From positions 1 through 6,235 of the forward strand of contig JALWQU010000089.1 in the NCBI GenBank assembly GCA_026982915.1: DNA of 6,235 bases. The letters are read 5' to 3'. The stretch is from Candidatus Altimarinota bacterium (lineage in GTDB: Bacteria; Patescibacteriota; Gracilibacteria; UBA4473). Numbering within the stretch: position 1 is the first letter of the stretch; every line of letters begins with the position of its first letter. Both the position numbers and the translations under genes were made by a program. The notes beneath the pieces were generated by a model, which was not told the origin of the DNA, ran no database searches, and saw only the letters and a list, made by a program, of their open reading frames with translations. Below, in pieces: positions 1-6,006 of the stretch.

Positions 1-138
1 GTTCTTTATTTTACTCGCTTTTTCCTTTTATTTAAGCCTTTTTTTAGGTTTTTTGTTTTAAATTCTTAAGACTTTTAAGGGTATAAGGAAGAGATCCTTC
101 ACCGCATTGATCGAGGTTAAAGTTCAGCATGACACTTC
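1..138. other. AT-rich intergenic stretch, no gene recognised
   Basis: I see no supportable coding sequence here. The first 60 bases are strongly T-rich. Positions 34-51 can form a weak hairpin (AAGCCT, six-T loop, AGGTTT with one G-T pair) that runs into more T, so it could be a poor plus-strand terminator for something left of the window. Two small inverted repeats follow: CTTAA/TTAAG at 65-79 and AAGGA/TCCTT at 85-99. None is strong enough to call on its own. Confidence 0.5.
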
Positions 139-166
139 TTGATGATTGGTAATAACATCATATAAA
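139..166 (+). promoter_or_regulatory. Candidate sigma-70-type promoter of the left small RNA
   Basis: TTGATG at 139-144 and TATAAA at 161-166 are separated by 16 bp, a good match to the vegetative consensus. The expected transcription start is about 173, directly before the structured segment that ends at the terminator at 297-335. The prediction rests on sequence match and on having a matching terminator downstream. Confidence 0.5.
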
Positions 167-214
167 GGAATTGTACTTAAAATCGGAGGGAAAAGAGTAC
201 AAATTAAAAGGGAG

Positions 215-248
215 GAGAGGCTACGTTGACAAAGACTACGAGCCTCTC
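215..248. repeat. Strong inverted repeat / hairpin with possible pseudoknot partner
   Basis: GAGAGGCT (215-222) pairs perfectly with AGCCTCTC (241-248). Past one bulged A (223), CGT (224-226) pairs with ACG (238-240), giving 11 bp in all with an 11-nt loop. Loop bases 227-232 are complementary to 254-259. The 5-nt connector makes a full H-type pseudoknot geometrically tight, so the loop pairing may instead be an alternative fold. Read on the minus strand the same hairpin is followed by CTCCC and TTTT, so it might also act as a weak recF terminator. Confidence 0.6.
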
Positions 249-264
249 AGTGATTGTCAAATAA
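226..264 (+). CDS. Possible 12-codon peptide MTKTTSLSVIVK in the left small RNA
   Basis: A TTG codon at 226 is preceded by GGGAGGAG (210-217) with an 8-nt gap. This is the best Shine-Dalgarno-like arrangement in the window, where the main genes have none. The frame runs 12 codons to TAA (262-264) and contains three Thr codons. It lies inside the hairpin at 215-248, so translation would open that structure. No sense-strand gene follows for it to regulate. A 12-codon frame from a TTG can occur by chance, so support is weak. Confidence 0.2.
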   Translation: MTKTTSLSVIVK

Positions 265-296
265 GGATATTCCACACCAGCCCGAGCAATCCCTGT

Positions 297-335
297 CTTT
301 TTGTTTCGCTTCTTCTGCGAAGTAGAAAGTTTTTT
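297..335 (+). terminator. Intrinsic terminator of the left small RNA
   Basis: Positions 297-309 pair with 317-329 in an uninterrupted 13-bp stem (three G-U pairs) with a 7-nt loop, followed at once by six T (330-335). The G-U pairs form only in plus-strand RNA and become A-C mismatches on the other strand, which fixes the orientation. Confidence 0.65.
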
Positions 336-380
336 CCCTCTTCCTGCTTTTTCTTGTATACCCCAAAATTTTCCTTCTGA

Positions 381-1433
381 TCAAATAGCAATGGACTGAA
401 TTTTCCCCGAAAAATTTTGAAAATGTTCTTTGTGCGTCGTTGTAAAAAAAGTTTGGGCGCCTTCGCAAAGATGTTCGAGGTGTTTTTGGCGATTATCATC
501 AAGCTCTGAAAAAACATCATCGAGTAAAAGTATTGGAGTAGGTTTGCCAATAGACTGGTAATAAGCCTTTTGTGCAGCAATAAGAGCCAATAAAACCGAT
601 CTTGTTTCCCCTCTTGAGGCGGTTTGTGTGAGTTTTTTATTTCTTAGGTAAAACTGAAAATTGCCGCTATGAGGCGCAATAAGATTCTTTCTGGCGGCTA
701 TCTCTCGGCTTGTAACCTGCTTGAAAAAAGCCTGAATACCGTCTTTTGAGACTTCAAAGTTTTCCGAACACTCAAACTTAATGCTTACGGGTTCATTATT
801 ACCAGAAATAAGATCTAATTCTCGTTGTAAAAGTACCGTAAGCTCGAGTAGTACTTTTTGCCTGGCTTTTATGATTATCGGCATCGTTTCGGCTAGAATA
901 TTATTCCATGGTTGTAGCATTTCAGTTAGACCAGGACTATCCTGAAACTGTCTTAAACAGGTTATTTTTTGCTTATGGGCTCTATTGGCCATCAGTAAAT
1001 GCGTTTTATACGAATCATCAATCTGAACCATGAAACGGTCAAAAAATTTGAGTCGTTCTGTTTTTCCACCCGTAAACAACCCTAAATATTCAGGGCAGAA
1101 TAAAAGTGTTGGAATTTTTCCGAGATGAGAGGTGAGACTTATTTTTTTTTCATTTTTGAAAAACTGTCGTCGTTTTGGTTCGATGAGAATATCGTATTGA
1201 TCTCGCCCAAATAGGGCTTGTATTTTTCCTGAATCTTGATGAATTTCTATGAGGTCTTGTCCGGAAGTCTCTCTCCAACTTTTCCCAAGGCCTAAAAGGC
1301 TTATGGCTTCTAAAATATTGGTTTTACCCTGTCCGTTATCACCCCAAAAGACCACTTTATTTTCCACAAAATCAAAATTTTCATGGGTATGGTTTCGGAT
1401 ATTAAAGAGCGTTAATTTTTTAAGGTATATCAT
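381..1433 (-). CDS. recF: DNA replication/repair protein RecF
   Basis: RecF is an SMC/ABC-like ATPase that binds gapped DNA with RecO and RecR and helps load RecA at stalled forks and single-strand gaps in the cytoplasm. The 350-residue product has the usual family length. The N-terminus (LTLFNIRNH) is the family opening, Walker A is GDNGQGKTN at residues 31-39, the ABC signature is SRGETRSVLLAL (273-284), and Walker B is ILLLDDVFSELD (301-312). The gene starts at ATG 1433 and ends in TGA. No Shine-Dalgarno is visible; a -10-like TATAAG lies just upstream, so the mRNA may be nearly leaderless. It is divergent from the glycosyltransferase operon. No dnaA or dnaN neighbour is visible inside the window. 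Confidence 0.95.
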   Translation of the reverse strand: MIYLKKLTLFNIRNHTHENFDFVENKVVFWGDNGQGKTNILEAISLLGLGKSWRETSGQDLIEIHQDSGKIQALFGRDQYDILIEPKRRQFFKNEKKISLTSHLGKIPTLLFCPEYLGLFTGGKTERLKFFDRFMVQIDDSYKTHLLMANRAHKQKITCLRQFQDSPGLTEMLQPWNNILAETMPIIIKARQKVLLELTVLLQRELDLISGNNEPVSIKFECSENFEVSKDGIQAFFKQVTSREIAARKNLIAPHSGNFQFYLRNKKLTQTASRGETRSVLLALIAAQKAYYQSIGKPTPILLLDDVFSELDDNRQKHLEHLCEGAQTFFTTTHKEHFQNFSGKIQSIAI

Positions 1434-1440
1434 TTTTTTA

Positions 1441-1470
1441 CTTATAGAAGGGATGTTTCTGTTTTTTTAA
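1441..1470 (-). promoter_or_regulatory. Possible recF promoter giving a leaderless mRNA
   Basis: On the minus strand TATAAG (1446-1441) lies seven bases before 1434, next to the recF ATG at 1433. A weak -35-like TTAAAA is at 1470-1465 with an 18-bp spacer. If used, transcription would start at or one base before the start codon. The -35 match is poor. An alternative -10 on this strand is TATTAT at 1506-1501. Confidence 0.3.
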
Positions 1471-1476
1471 GCTCCC

Positions 1477-1505
1477 CTTATTAATTCAGTCATCTTTCTT
1501 ATAAT
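1477..1505 (+). promoter_or_regulatory. Probable promoter of the glycosyltransferase-methyltransferase operon
   Basis: A perfect -10 TATAAT is at 1500-1505. The -35 is poor (CTTATT at 1477-1482 with 17 bp, or TTATTA one base on). The expected start near 1512 gives a ~39-nt untranslated leader without a Shine-Dalgarno. Confidence 0.45.
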
Positions 1506-1550
1506 ATCGAAGGCGTTGTAAATTTCCAGCAAACGGCTAATCTTATAAAG

Positions 1551-2681
1551 ATGAAAAAAATAGGTATAGACGCTCGATTTTGTACAGACTACTCGACGGG
1601 TATTGGTCGTCATGTAGAAGAACTTATCCGTCACTTGGCCCTTATCGATAAAACAACAGTGTATACCTGTTTTATGACACCAGAGGTAGCCAAGAACTTC
1701 AAGGTTCCCGCTAAAAATTTTACCATAGAAGTTACGGATTCGCCTCATTATTCACTAAAAGAACAATTTTCTTTTTGTCGGCAAATTAGTCGACACAAGT
1801 TTGATCTTATGGTTTTTCCTCAATTTAATCTGCCCGTTCTTTATCGAGGAAAGTATGTCGTGACCATTCATGACTTGACCCTGCATTTTTTTCCCGGGAA
1901 AAAGAAAACGGATTGGCTTTCGAGGACGGCCTATAAATTTATTATCAATCGTGCGGTCAAGAAAGCCAGTCATATATTGGCGGTTTCTAAAAATACCAAA
2001 AAAGACCTAGTAGAAGTTTTAGGAGTGGATCCTCAAAAAATAACCGTTGCGTATAACGGGGTGTCTCGTATTTTTACACCGATAACCGATTTATCCATAA
2101 AAGAAACCTTTCGCCAAAAATATAGATTACCCAAAAAATATTTTCTTTATACGGGGGTTTTGCGGACCCACAAGAATATTTTAGGACTTATTGAGGCTTA
2201 TGCTGAATTTTTAAAACATTACCCGAAAACGGATATTGATTTGGTTTTAACCGGTCCAAAAGATCATATTTATTGGCCTACAGTCGAACAACGGATTAAA
2301 ACCTTAAAAATAACATCACAAGTACATCATTTAGGTCTTGTGCCACACGAAGCCATGAACGCTTTATTTGGCAGTAGTTGGGCGTATATTTTCCCGAGTT
2401 TTTATGAAGGATTTGGTATTCCGCCTATTGAGGCCATGATGTGTCATATTCCCGTAGCTTGCTCAAAAACTGCCTCTCTTCCCGAAGCCTGTGGAGAGGC
2501 GGCTTATTATTTTGATCCCTATGATCAAAAAGCGATATTAAAGGCCTTGGAAGCGGTGGCATTTGATCAGGATTTACGATCAGAACTTATAAAAAAAGGG
2601 GAAAAACAGTGCCAGAAATTTTCATGGGAAAAGATGACACAACAAATGTACGATATTTACCAAAAAATTTTAAGAAAATAG
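1551..2681 (+). CDS. GT4-family glycosyltransferase
   Basis: This is a GT-B-fold retaining glycosyltransferase that transfers a sugar from a nucleotide-sugar donor (possibly mannose or a related hexose) to a lipid-linked or polysaccharide acceptor at the inner face of the membrane. The 376-residue product has the usual family length. The N-terminal Rossmann domain opens with MKKIGIDAR and a GIGRH loop (17-21). The interdomain region carries VAYNGV (166-171). The C-terminal domain has TGVLRTHKN (201-209, with the R and K that contact donor phosphates) and the EX7E motif EGFGIPPIE (E286, E294), followed by A295-M296. I see no signal peptide or membrane segment. Acceptor and sugar cannot be read from sequence. 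It is followed 3 nt later by the methyltransferase gene, indicating one operon. The start was chosen because MKKIGIDAR is the canonical N-terminus of the family. Confidence 0.93.
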   Translation: MKKIGIDARFCTDYSTGIGRHVEELIRHLALIDKTTVYTCFMTPEVAKNFKVPAKNFTIEVTDSPHYSLKEQFSFCRQISRHKFDLMVFPQFNLPVLYRGKYVVTIHDLTLHFFPGKKKTDWLSRTAYKFIINRAVKKASHILAVSKNTKKDLVEVLGVDPQKITVAYNGVSRIFTPITDLSIKETFRQKYRLPKKYFLYTGVLRTHKNILGLIEAYAEFLKHYPKTDIDLVLTGPKDHIYWPTVEQRIKTLKITSQVHHLGLVPHEAMNALFGSSWAYIFPSFYEGFGIPPIEAMMCHIPVACSKTASLPEACGEAAYYFDPYDQKAILKALEAVAFDQDLRSELIKKGEKQCQKFSWEKMTQQMYDIYQKILRK

Positions 2682-2684
2682 ATA

Positions 2685-3536
2685 ATGAATAATGAAACTT
2701 TTGATTACGAGCTTATTGATTGTGGTGAATTTAGGCGTATTGAACGATTTGGACGGCTTATTATTGATCGACCTTGTGCGCAAGCACATTGGAAAAAAAC
2801 AGAATCTATTGACTGGAATCAAGCGGTGGCGGTATTTCATCGTCCGCAAAATGGAGCGGGTGCTTGGGAATTCAAACGAACGATTCCATCTATTTGGTAT
2901 ATGAATATCGGGGCTATAAAAGTTGAACTTCGGTTTTCACCTCAAGGACAAATTGGTATTTTCCCCGAACAATATGACAATTGGCAGTGGATATTGCAGA
3001 TTATAAAAAAATCCAAACGACCACTAAAAATATTGAATCTTTTTGCTTATACGGGGATCGCCACCCTTGTAGTGGCACAGGCGGGAGCTTTATCCGTGCA
3101 TCACATTGACGGGGCCAAAAGCAGTCTTCATTGGGGACAAAAAAATCGTGATTTATCCGGTCTAGGAAAATCTAAAATTCACTGGTTGTCCGATGATGTT
3201 TTAAAATTTCTTCAGCGAGAGGTTCGGCGAGGGAATACTTATGATGGTATTATTCTTGATCCGCCTGCTTTTGGACGGGGTAAAGGGAAAGCTGATTGGC
3301 GTATTGATCGAGATCTTTATACCTGTATGAATTTGATAGACTCAATTTTGTCAGATCAGTCTCGTTTTGTTATTCTAACCTCGCACTCCCCAAGCCTTAC
3401 AAGCCAAGAAATGGCTTATTATTTAGAAGATCTTACGCTTTTTAGAGGGATTTCCGCGGAGAAAATAGAGCTCAAAATCCCGGCGGCAAAAGGCAATAGC
3501 CTGCCTTCTAGTTTTGGGGCAAGGATTTTACGATAA
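2685..3536 (+). CDS. RlmI-like class I SAM-dependent methyltransferase
   Basis: This is a Rossmann-fold methyltransferase of the YccW/RlmI-related group (Methyltrans_SAM type), probably acting on RNA in the cytoplasm. The 283-residue product has an N-terminal beta-rich segment (about 1-100) typical of this subgroup in place of the RlmI PUA domain. The SAM-binding motif I is ILNLFAYTGIATL (116-128), acidic residues that may contact SAM are D142 and D170-D171, and motif IV is DPPAFGRG (192-199). In RlmI-type m5C enzymes the motif VI strand carries a cysteine; here it reads ILTSHSPS (230-237) with none, so C5-cytosine methylation by that mechanism is doubtful. The start ATG lies 3 nt after the glycosyltransferase stop and lacks a Shine-Dalgarno, suggesting translational coupling. 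The stop TAA directly abuts the convergent thrS stop. Substrate unknown. Confidence 0.88.
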   Translation: MNNETFDYELIDCGEFRRIERFGRLIIDRPCAQAHWKKTESIDWNQAVAVFHRPQNGAGAWEFKRTIPSIWYMNIGAIKVELRFSPQGQIGIFPEQYDNWQWILQIIKKSKRPLKILNLFAYTGIATLVVAQAGALSVHHIDGAKSSLHWGQKNRDLSGLGKSKIHWLSDDVLKFLQREVRRGNTYDGIILDPPAFGRGKGKADWRIDRDLYTCMNLIDSILSDQSRFVILTSHSPSLTSQEMAYYLEDLTLFRGISAEKIELKIPAAKGNSLPSSFGARILR

Positions 3537-5279
3537 TTATTGTAAGGCTTTTAAAAATGCCTCCACCGTCATTTCTTCATCTTGTGGCTCACCATATTTT
3601 CGAATCTGTAGGTTGCCACTTTCGACTTCTTTATCCCCAATCACAATGGTGAACGGTACTTTAGCTTTTTGGCTGTTTCGGATTCGTTTACCGAGGCTGT
3701 CGGAGGAATCATAAACTTCTGTTCGTGCGTCTTTGGCTTTTAACCGTTTGGCAAGGTCATAGGCAAAGTCCTCATGGGCTTGATTGACGGGTAAGATATG
3801 AGCTTGAATAGGGGATAGCCAGGCAGGAAAAGCACCGGCGAAATGCTCAATAATAACCGACATAAATCGCTCAAGACTTCCCGCAATAGCGCGATGAATC
3901 ATAACCGGTGTTTCTTTTTTTCCTTCAGCGGTGGTATAGGATAATTTGAAATTAGTCGGTTGGACAAAATCGATCTGAATAGTGGCCAATTGCCATTCTC
4001 GTCCAATCGCGTCTCGAAACTGAAAATCTAATTTTGGTCCATAAAAAGCGGCTTCTCCTTCCACACGTTTATAGGGAAAATTTTCTTCTTGGGCGATTTC
4101 TTCCAAAAACTGCTCGGCTTTATCCCAGCCTTCATCACTTCCAAGATATTTTTCCATTTTTTGTGGATCTCGAACCGACAAGCTAACCCAAAATTTACCG
4201 TCTTCAAACATACCTAGTTTTGAATAAAACCGCCGAATAACTTCTGCAATATTTTTTGATTCTTGTTTGATCTGATCAACCGTACAAAAAACATGACCGT
4301 CGTCCTGCGTAATCGATCGTACACGCGACAATCCTAGTAACTCTCCGGCTTGTTCGTCTCGATAACAAGCGGTTGTCTCGGCGTATCGAACGGGCATATC
4401 ACGATAACTTTTGGGCGAAGCGTCAAAAATTTGCGTGTGATGTGGACAGTTCATCGGTTTCATAACAAAGGCTGTATCGGACTTGCCCTTAACATGAAAA
4501 AGGTCGTCTTTATACTGTTTCCAGTGTCCAGAAGTTTCATAAAGTTCTTTTTTGGTAATATGAGGGATATGGACTTTTTCATAGCCATAATCAGCCTGAA
4601 TATCCATAATGGTTTCTTCGATTTTATGACGAATAAAGGTTCCTTTTGGGGTAAAAAGCGGTAGTCCTCCACCGACTTTCTCCGAAAAAGCAAAAAGCCC
4701 TAGTTCAGCACCGAGCTTTCGGTGGTCTCGTTTAGCGGCTTCTTCGAGAAATTCTTCATAGGCTTCAAGTTCAGATTTATCAGCAAAAGCCACGCCGTAG
4801 ATCCGTGTAAGGGTGGCTTTGTCACTATCGCCTCGCCAATAAGAAGCGGCAACTTTTGTGAGCTTGAAAACGCCTAATTCCCCTGTTGAATCTAGATGTG
4901 GTCCCGCACAAAGATCGACATAGAAGGCGGTTTCAAGGCTCTCTCCAAAATAGTAGAAACTTAGTTCTTCCTTCCGATCAATAATCTCCTGAATTAGTTC
5001 TGTCTTAAAAGGATCATCCCGGAAAAGAGCGAGGGCTCGATCATTCGATACCATTTCTTTTTTAATCGGAAAGTTCTTATTCACAATCCATCGCATTTTT
5101 TTCTCAACTTTCTTGAAATCCTTATCAGAAAAAGTCTTTTCCCCAAAATCAAAGTCTTGATAAAAGCCTTCATCGGTCCAAGGCCCAACGCCAAGTTTAA
5201 CTTCTTTAAACATCATTTTTACAGCCGCCGTCATGATATGTGAGCCGCTGTGCCGTCGCCGAGTTTCTAGATCATTCAT
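3537..5279 (-). CDS. thrS: Threonyl-tRNA synthetase lacking the TGS domain
   Basis: This class II synthetase charges tRNA-Thr with threonine in the cytoplasm and hydrolyses mischarged Ser-tRNA-Thr. The 580-residue product begins in the editing domain, with HXXXH at H10/H14 and CXXXH at C124/H128. The catalytic core follows: motif 2 with R307, zinc/threonine ligands C278, H329 and H462, and motif 3 with R471 in GSLERF. The anticodon-binding domain starts near 485. The N-terminal TGS domain of E. coli ThrRS (642 residues) is absent. This is real, because an in-frame TAA at 5294-5292 lies five codons upstream of the ATG. There is no Shine-Dalgarno. The NYN gene ends 115 nt upstream with no U-run terminator on this strand, so thrS is probably transcribed through NYN from the attenuated promoter at 6088. 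Confidence 0.97.
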   Translation of the reverse strand: MNDLETRRRHSGSHIMTAAVKMMFKEVKLGVGPWTDEGFYQDFDFGEKTFSDKDFKKVEKKMRWIVNKNFPIKKEMVSNDRALALFRDDPFKTELIQEIIDRKEELSFYYFGESLETAFYVDLCAGPHLDSTGELGVFKLTKVAASYWRGDSDKATLTRIYGVAFADKSELEAYEEFLEEAAKRDHRKLGAELGLFAFSEKVGGGLPLFTPKGTFIRHKIEETIMDIQADYGYEKVHIPHITKKELYETSGHWKQYKDDLFHVKGKSDTAFVMKPMNCPHHTQIFDASPKSYRDMPVRYAETTACYRDEQAGELLGLSRVRSITQDDGHVFCTVDQIKQESKNIAEVIRRFYSKLGMFEDGKFWVSLSVRDPQKMEKYLGSDEGWDKAEQFLEEIAQEENFPYKRVEGEAAFYGPKLDFQFRDAIGREWQLATIQIDFVQPTNFKLSYTTAEGKKETPVMIHRAIAGSLERFMSVIIEHFAGAFPAWLSPIQAHILPVNQAHEDFAYDLAKRLKAKDARTEVYDSSDSLGKRIRNSQKAKVPFTIVIGDKEVESGNLQIRKYGEPQDEEMTVEAFLKALQ

Positions 5280-5283
5280 TTTA

Positions 5284-5312
5284 TTGACAGTTTAATTTAT
5301 TTTAGATAATAT
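5284..5312 (+). promoter_or_regulatory. Promoter of the antisense-strand small RNA between NYN and thrS
   Basis: A perfect -35 TTGACA (5284-5289) and TAATAT (5307-5312) are separated by an ideal 17 bp, pointing rightward, away from thrS. The expected start is about A5319. It lies within the 5' untranslated region of thrS, with the -35 only 5 bp from the thrS start codon. Confidence 0.6.
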
Positions 5313-5318
5313 GGAAGC

Positions 5319-5413
5319 ACTTCCGCACTCGTTCTGCCTTTGATGGCAATATCGCCCAGATGGGACCAAACGATATGGACGAGGATGAGACCCTCTACTG
5401 GAGGGTCTCTTTT
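5319..5413 (+). ncRNA. Candidate ~95-nt structured small RNA, antisense to the NYN-thrS spacer
   Basis: A near-consensus promoter and an intrinsic terminator bracket this unit. Positions 5328-5383 fold into a three-way junction without unpaired joining bases. P1 is 5328-5334/5377-5383 (7 bp with one G-U). P2 is TGCC/GGCA at 5335-5338/5345-5348 with loop TTTGAT. P3 is ATATCG/CGATAT at 5349-5354/5371-5376, capped by CCC-AGAT-GGG (5355-5364) and a six-base bulge ACCAAA. The P1 G-U pair favours the plus strand. I could not match it to SRP, 6S, tmRNA or a known riboswitch. Its 3' end overlaps the end of the NYN gene in antisense, and the rest is complementary to any NYN-thrS read-through mRNA. Alternatively the same folds could serve the minus-strand thrS leader. 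Confidence 0.5.
5387..5413 (+). terminator. Intrinsic terminator overlapping the NYN stop codon
   Basis: A perfect 9-bp inverted repeat, GAGACCCTC (5387-5395) and GAGGGTCTC (5401-5409), has a 5-nt loop and is followed on the plus strand by TTTTAATTT. On the minus strand no T-run follows, so it should stop the plus-strand RNA and not NYN-thrS transcription. The NYN stop codon (5397-5395) lies at the edge of the loop. Confidence 0.7.
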
Positions 5414-5937
5414 AATTTCGAAATAGTAACAATTGCTATGTTTTTAGGAAATTCTTTCCGTAGAGTCCAAATCTCCCTCCCGACAGCTGGCCTTTCTGAC
5501 ATAATAAAAATATGCTTCTTTTTCCCTATTTCTAAAACTTTTTCGATTGGGTACTTAAAATCTCCGTCTCCAGAAAATAGAATAAAATTTCGATACTTAT
5601 GTCGACTTAAAACCATTTCACAAGCAATCTCTGTGTCAAAATCACATTTTGGCAAAAGTCGTCCTTTTGAGTTTTTAAGATACTTCACCTCTTTCTCAAA
5701 TATTTCAAATCCAAATGATCCAACCTTTTTTAGAAACTTAATAGAAGTGGGTCGCTTCTTTTCAAAACCATAAAAAAATTTAACCGTGTCAACGGCCTCA
5801 AAATCATTAGCCCAATAGTATAATTTTTTGAGATCAATTTCCCATCCCAATTTTTTTTGTTGATTACGAATATTAGCCCAATCAACCAAAACCATGGTTC
5901 TTCCTTTGAGACGAAGTTGAAAATTAGGTTTATCCAT
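5395..5937 (-). CDS. NYN-domain (LabA/DUF88-like) putative RNase
   Basis: The NYN domain is a PIN-like, metal-dependent nuclease fold, usually acting on RNA. The 180-residue product is essentially one domain. The first acidic motif is VLVDWANI (D19, N22), the middle acidic motif CDFDTE (D99, D101), and the third SGDGDF (D124, D126), so the metal-binding carboxylates look intact. No signal peptide or membrane segment is visible. The first ATG is directly preceded by an in-frame TAA and has no Shine-Dalgarno. The internal ATG at 5895 (M15) has AAGGAAG a few bases upstream and sits just before the first conserved strand, so a 166-residue form is possible. It lies between the Thr-codon attenuator and thrS, apparently in one operon, which suggests a role linked to threonine or tRNA-Thr supply. 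The substrate is unknown. Confidence 0.9.
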   Translation of the reverse strand: MDKPNFQLRLKGRTMVLVDWANIRNQQKKLGWEIDLKKLYYWANDFEAVDTVKFFYGFEKKRPTSIKFLKKVGSFGFEIFEKEVKYLKNSKGRLLPKCDFDTEIACEMVLSRHKYRNFILFSGDGDFKYPIEKVLEIGKKKHIFIMSERPAVGREIWTLRKEFPKNIAIVTISKLKETLQ

Positions 5938-5942
5938 TTACT

Positions 5943-5973
5943 AAAAAAAATAGTTCCGAGTGAGTCTCGAAAC
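5943..5973 (-). terminator. Attenuator terminator ahead of NYN-thrS
   Basis: On the minus strand GTTTCGAG (5973-5966) pairs with CTCGGAAC (5960-5953) in an 8-bp stem (one G-U pair) with loop ACTCA. It is followed by TA and eight T (5950-5943). The hairpin lies between the promoter at 6088 and the NYN start, so transcription must pass it to reach NYN and thrS. Its left arm is the same segment that pairs in the antiterminator. Confidence 0.87.
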
Positions 5974-6005
5974 ATTGTGGGAAACAATCACCAAAACATT
6001 TCGAG
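5966..6005 (-). promoter_or_regulatory. Antiterminator of the Thr attenuator
   Basis: CTCGAAA (6005-5999) pairs perfectly with TTTCGAG (5972-5966), extendable by two G-U pairs. Nested inside is the hairpin ATTGT/ACAAT (5988-5984/5978-5974) with loop TTCCC. This structure uses the left arm of the terminator and so excludes it. Its own left arm can instead pair, over CGAG/CTCG, with 6015-6012 at the end of the leader peptide frame, giving the usual 1:2, 2:3, 3:4 scheme of amino-acid attenuators. Confidence 0.75.
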
Positions 6006-6006
6006 G

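Larger units (their letters stand above)
173..335 (+). ncRNA. Candidate structured small RNA (~163 nt), family not recognised
   Basis: A promoter-like element lies directly upstream and an intrinsic terminator ends the unit, with no gene continuing on this strand. Directly visible structure: TTGTACT/AGTACAA (171-177/196-202) flanking a purine-rich loop with GAGGGAAAA, and a strong hairpin at 215-248 whose loop contains TGACAA, complementary to TTGTCA at 254-259 (possible pseudoknot). The loop GAGGGAAAA (186-194) is also complementary over 9 nt to 332-340, just at and past the terminator U-run. I could not match it to tmRNA, RNase P RNA, 6S, SRP RNA or a riboswitch class. It lies convergent to recF and ends 46 nt from the recF stop, so recF read-through RNA would be antisense to it. 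It could instead be the decayed leader of a lost gene. Confidence 0.45.

Noticed and set aside
173..335. tmRNA, 6S RNA or RNase P RNA for the left structured RNA.
   Set aside because: No tRNA-like end or tag frame for tmRNA, no RNase P conserved core, and the ends do not pair as in 6S RNA.
171..380. A 69-codon plus-strand frame beginning with TTG at 171.
   Set aside because: Low-complexity composition, no recognisable domain, and it runs through the hairpin and terminator of the candidate small RNA.
204..383. UGA read as glycine (Gracilibacteria-type code), extending RecF by about 59 residues.
   Set aside because: The extension has no resemblance to RecF, RecF already has full length, and none of the other long genes contains an in-frame UGA.
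5280..5394. T-box or other tRNA-sensing leader directly before thrS.
   Set aside because: No T-box sequence (AGGGTGGNACCGCG-like) and no terminator/antiterminator pair is visible on the minus strand; the only U-run hairpin points the other way.
5319..5413. Small SRP RNA (4.5S-like).
   Set aside because: Lacks the GGAA-tetraloop hairpin with its conserved internal loop; a three-way junction is not the SRP fold.
5343..5426. A 27-codon plus-strand frame with two Trp codons inside the RNA between thrS and NYN, possibly a leader peptide.
   Set aside because: It reads through the terminator and into the antisense of NYN, has no ribosome-binding site, and no downstream gene lies on that strand.
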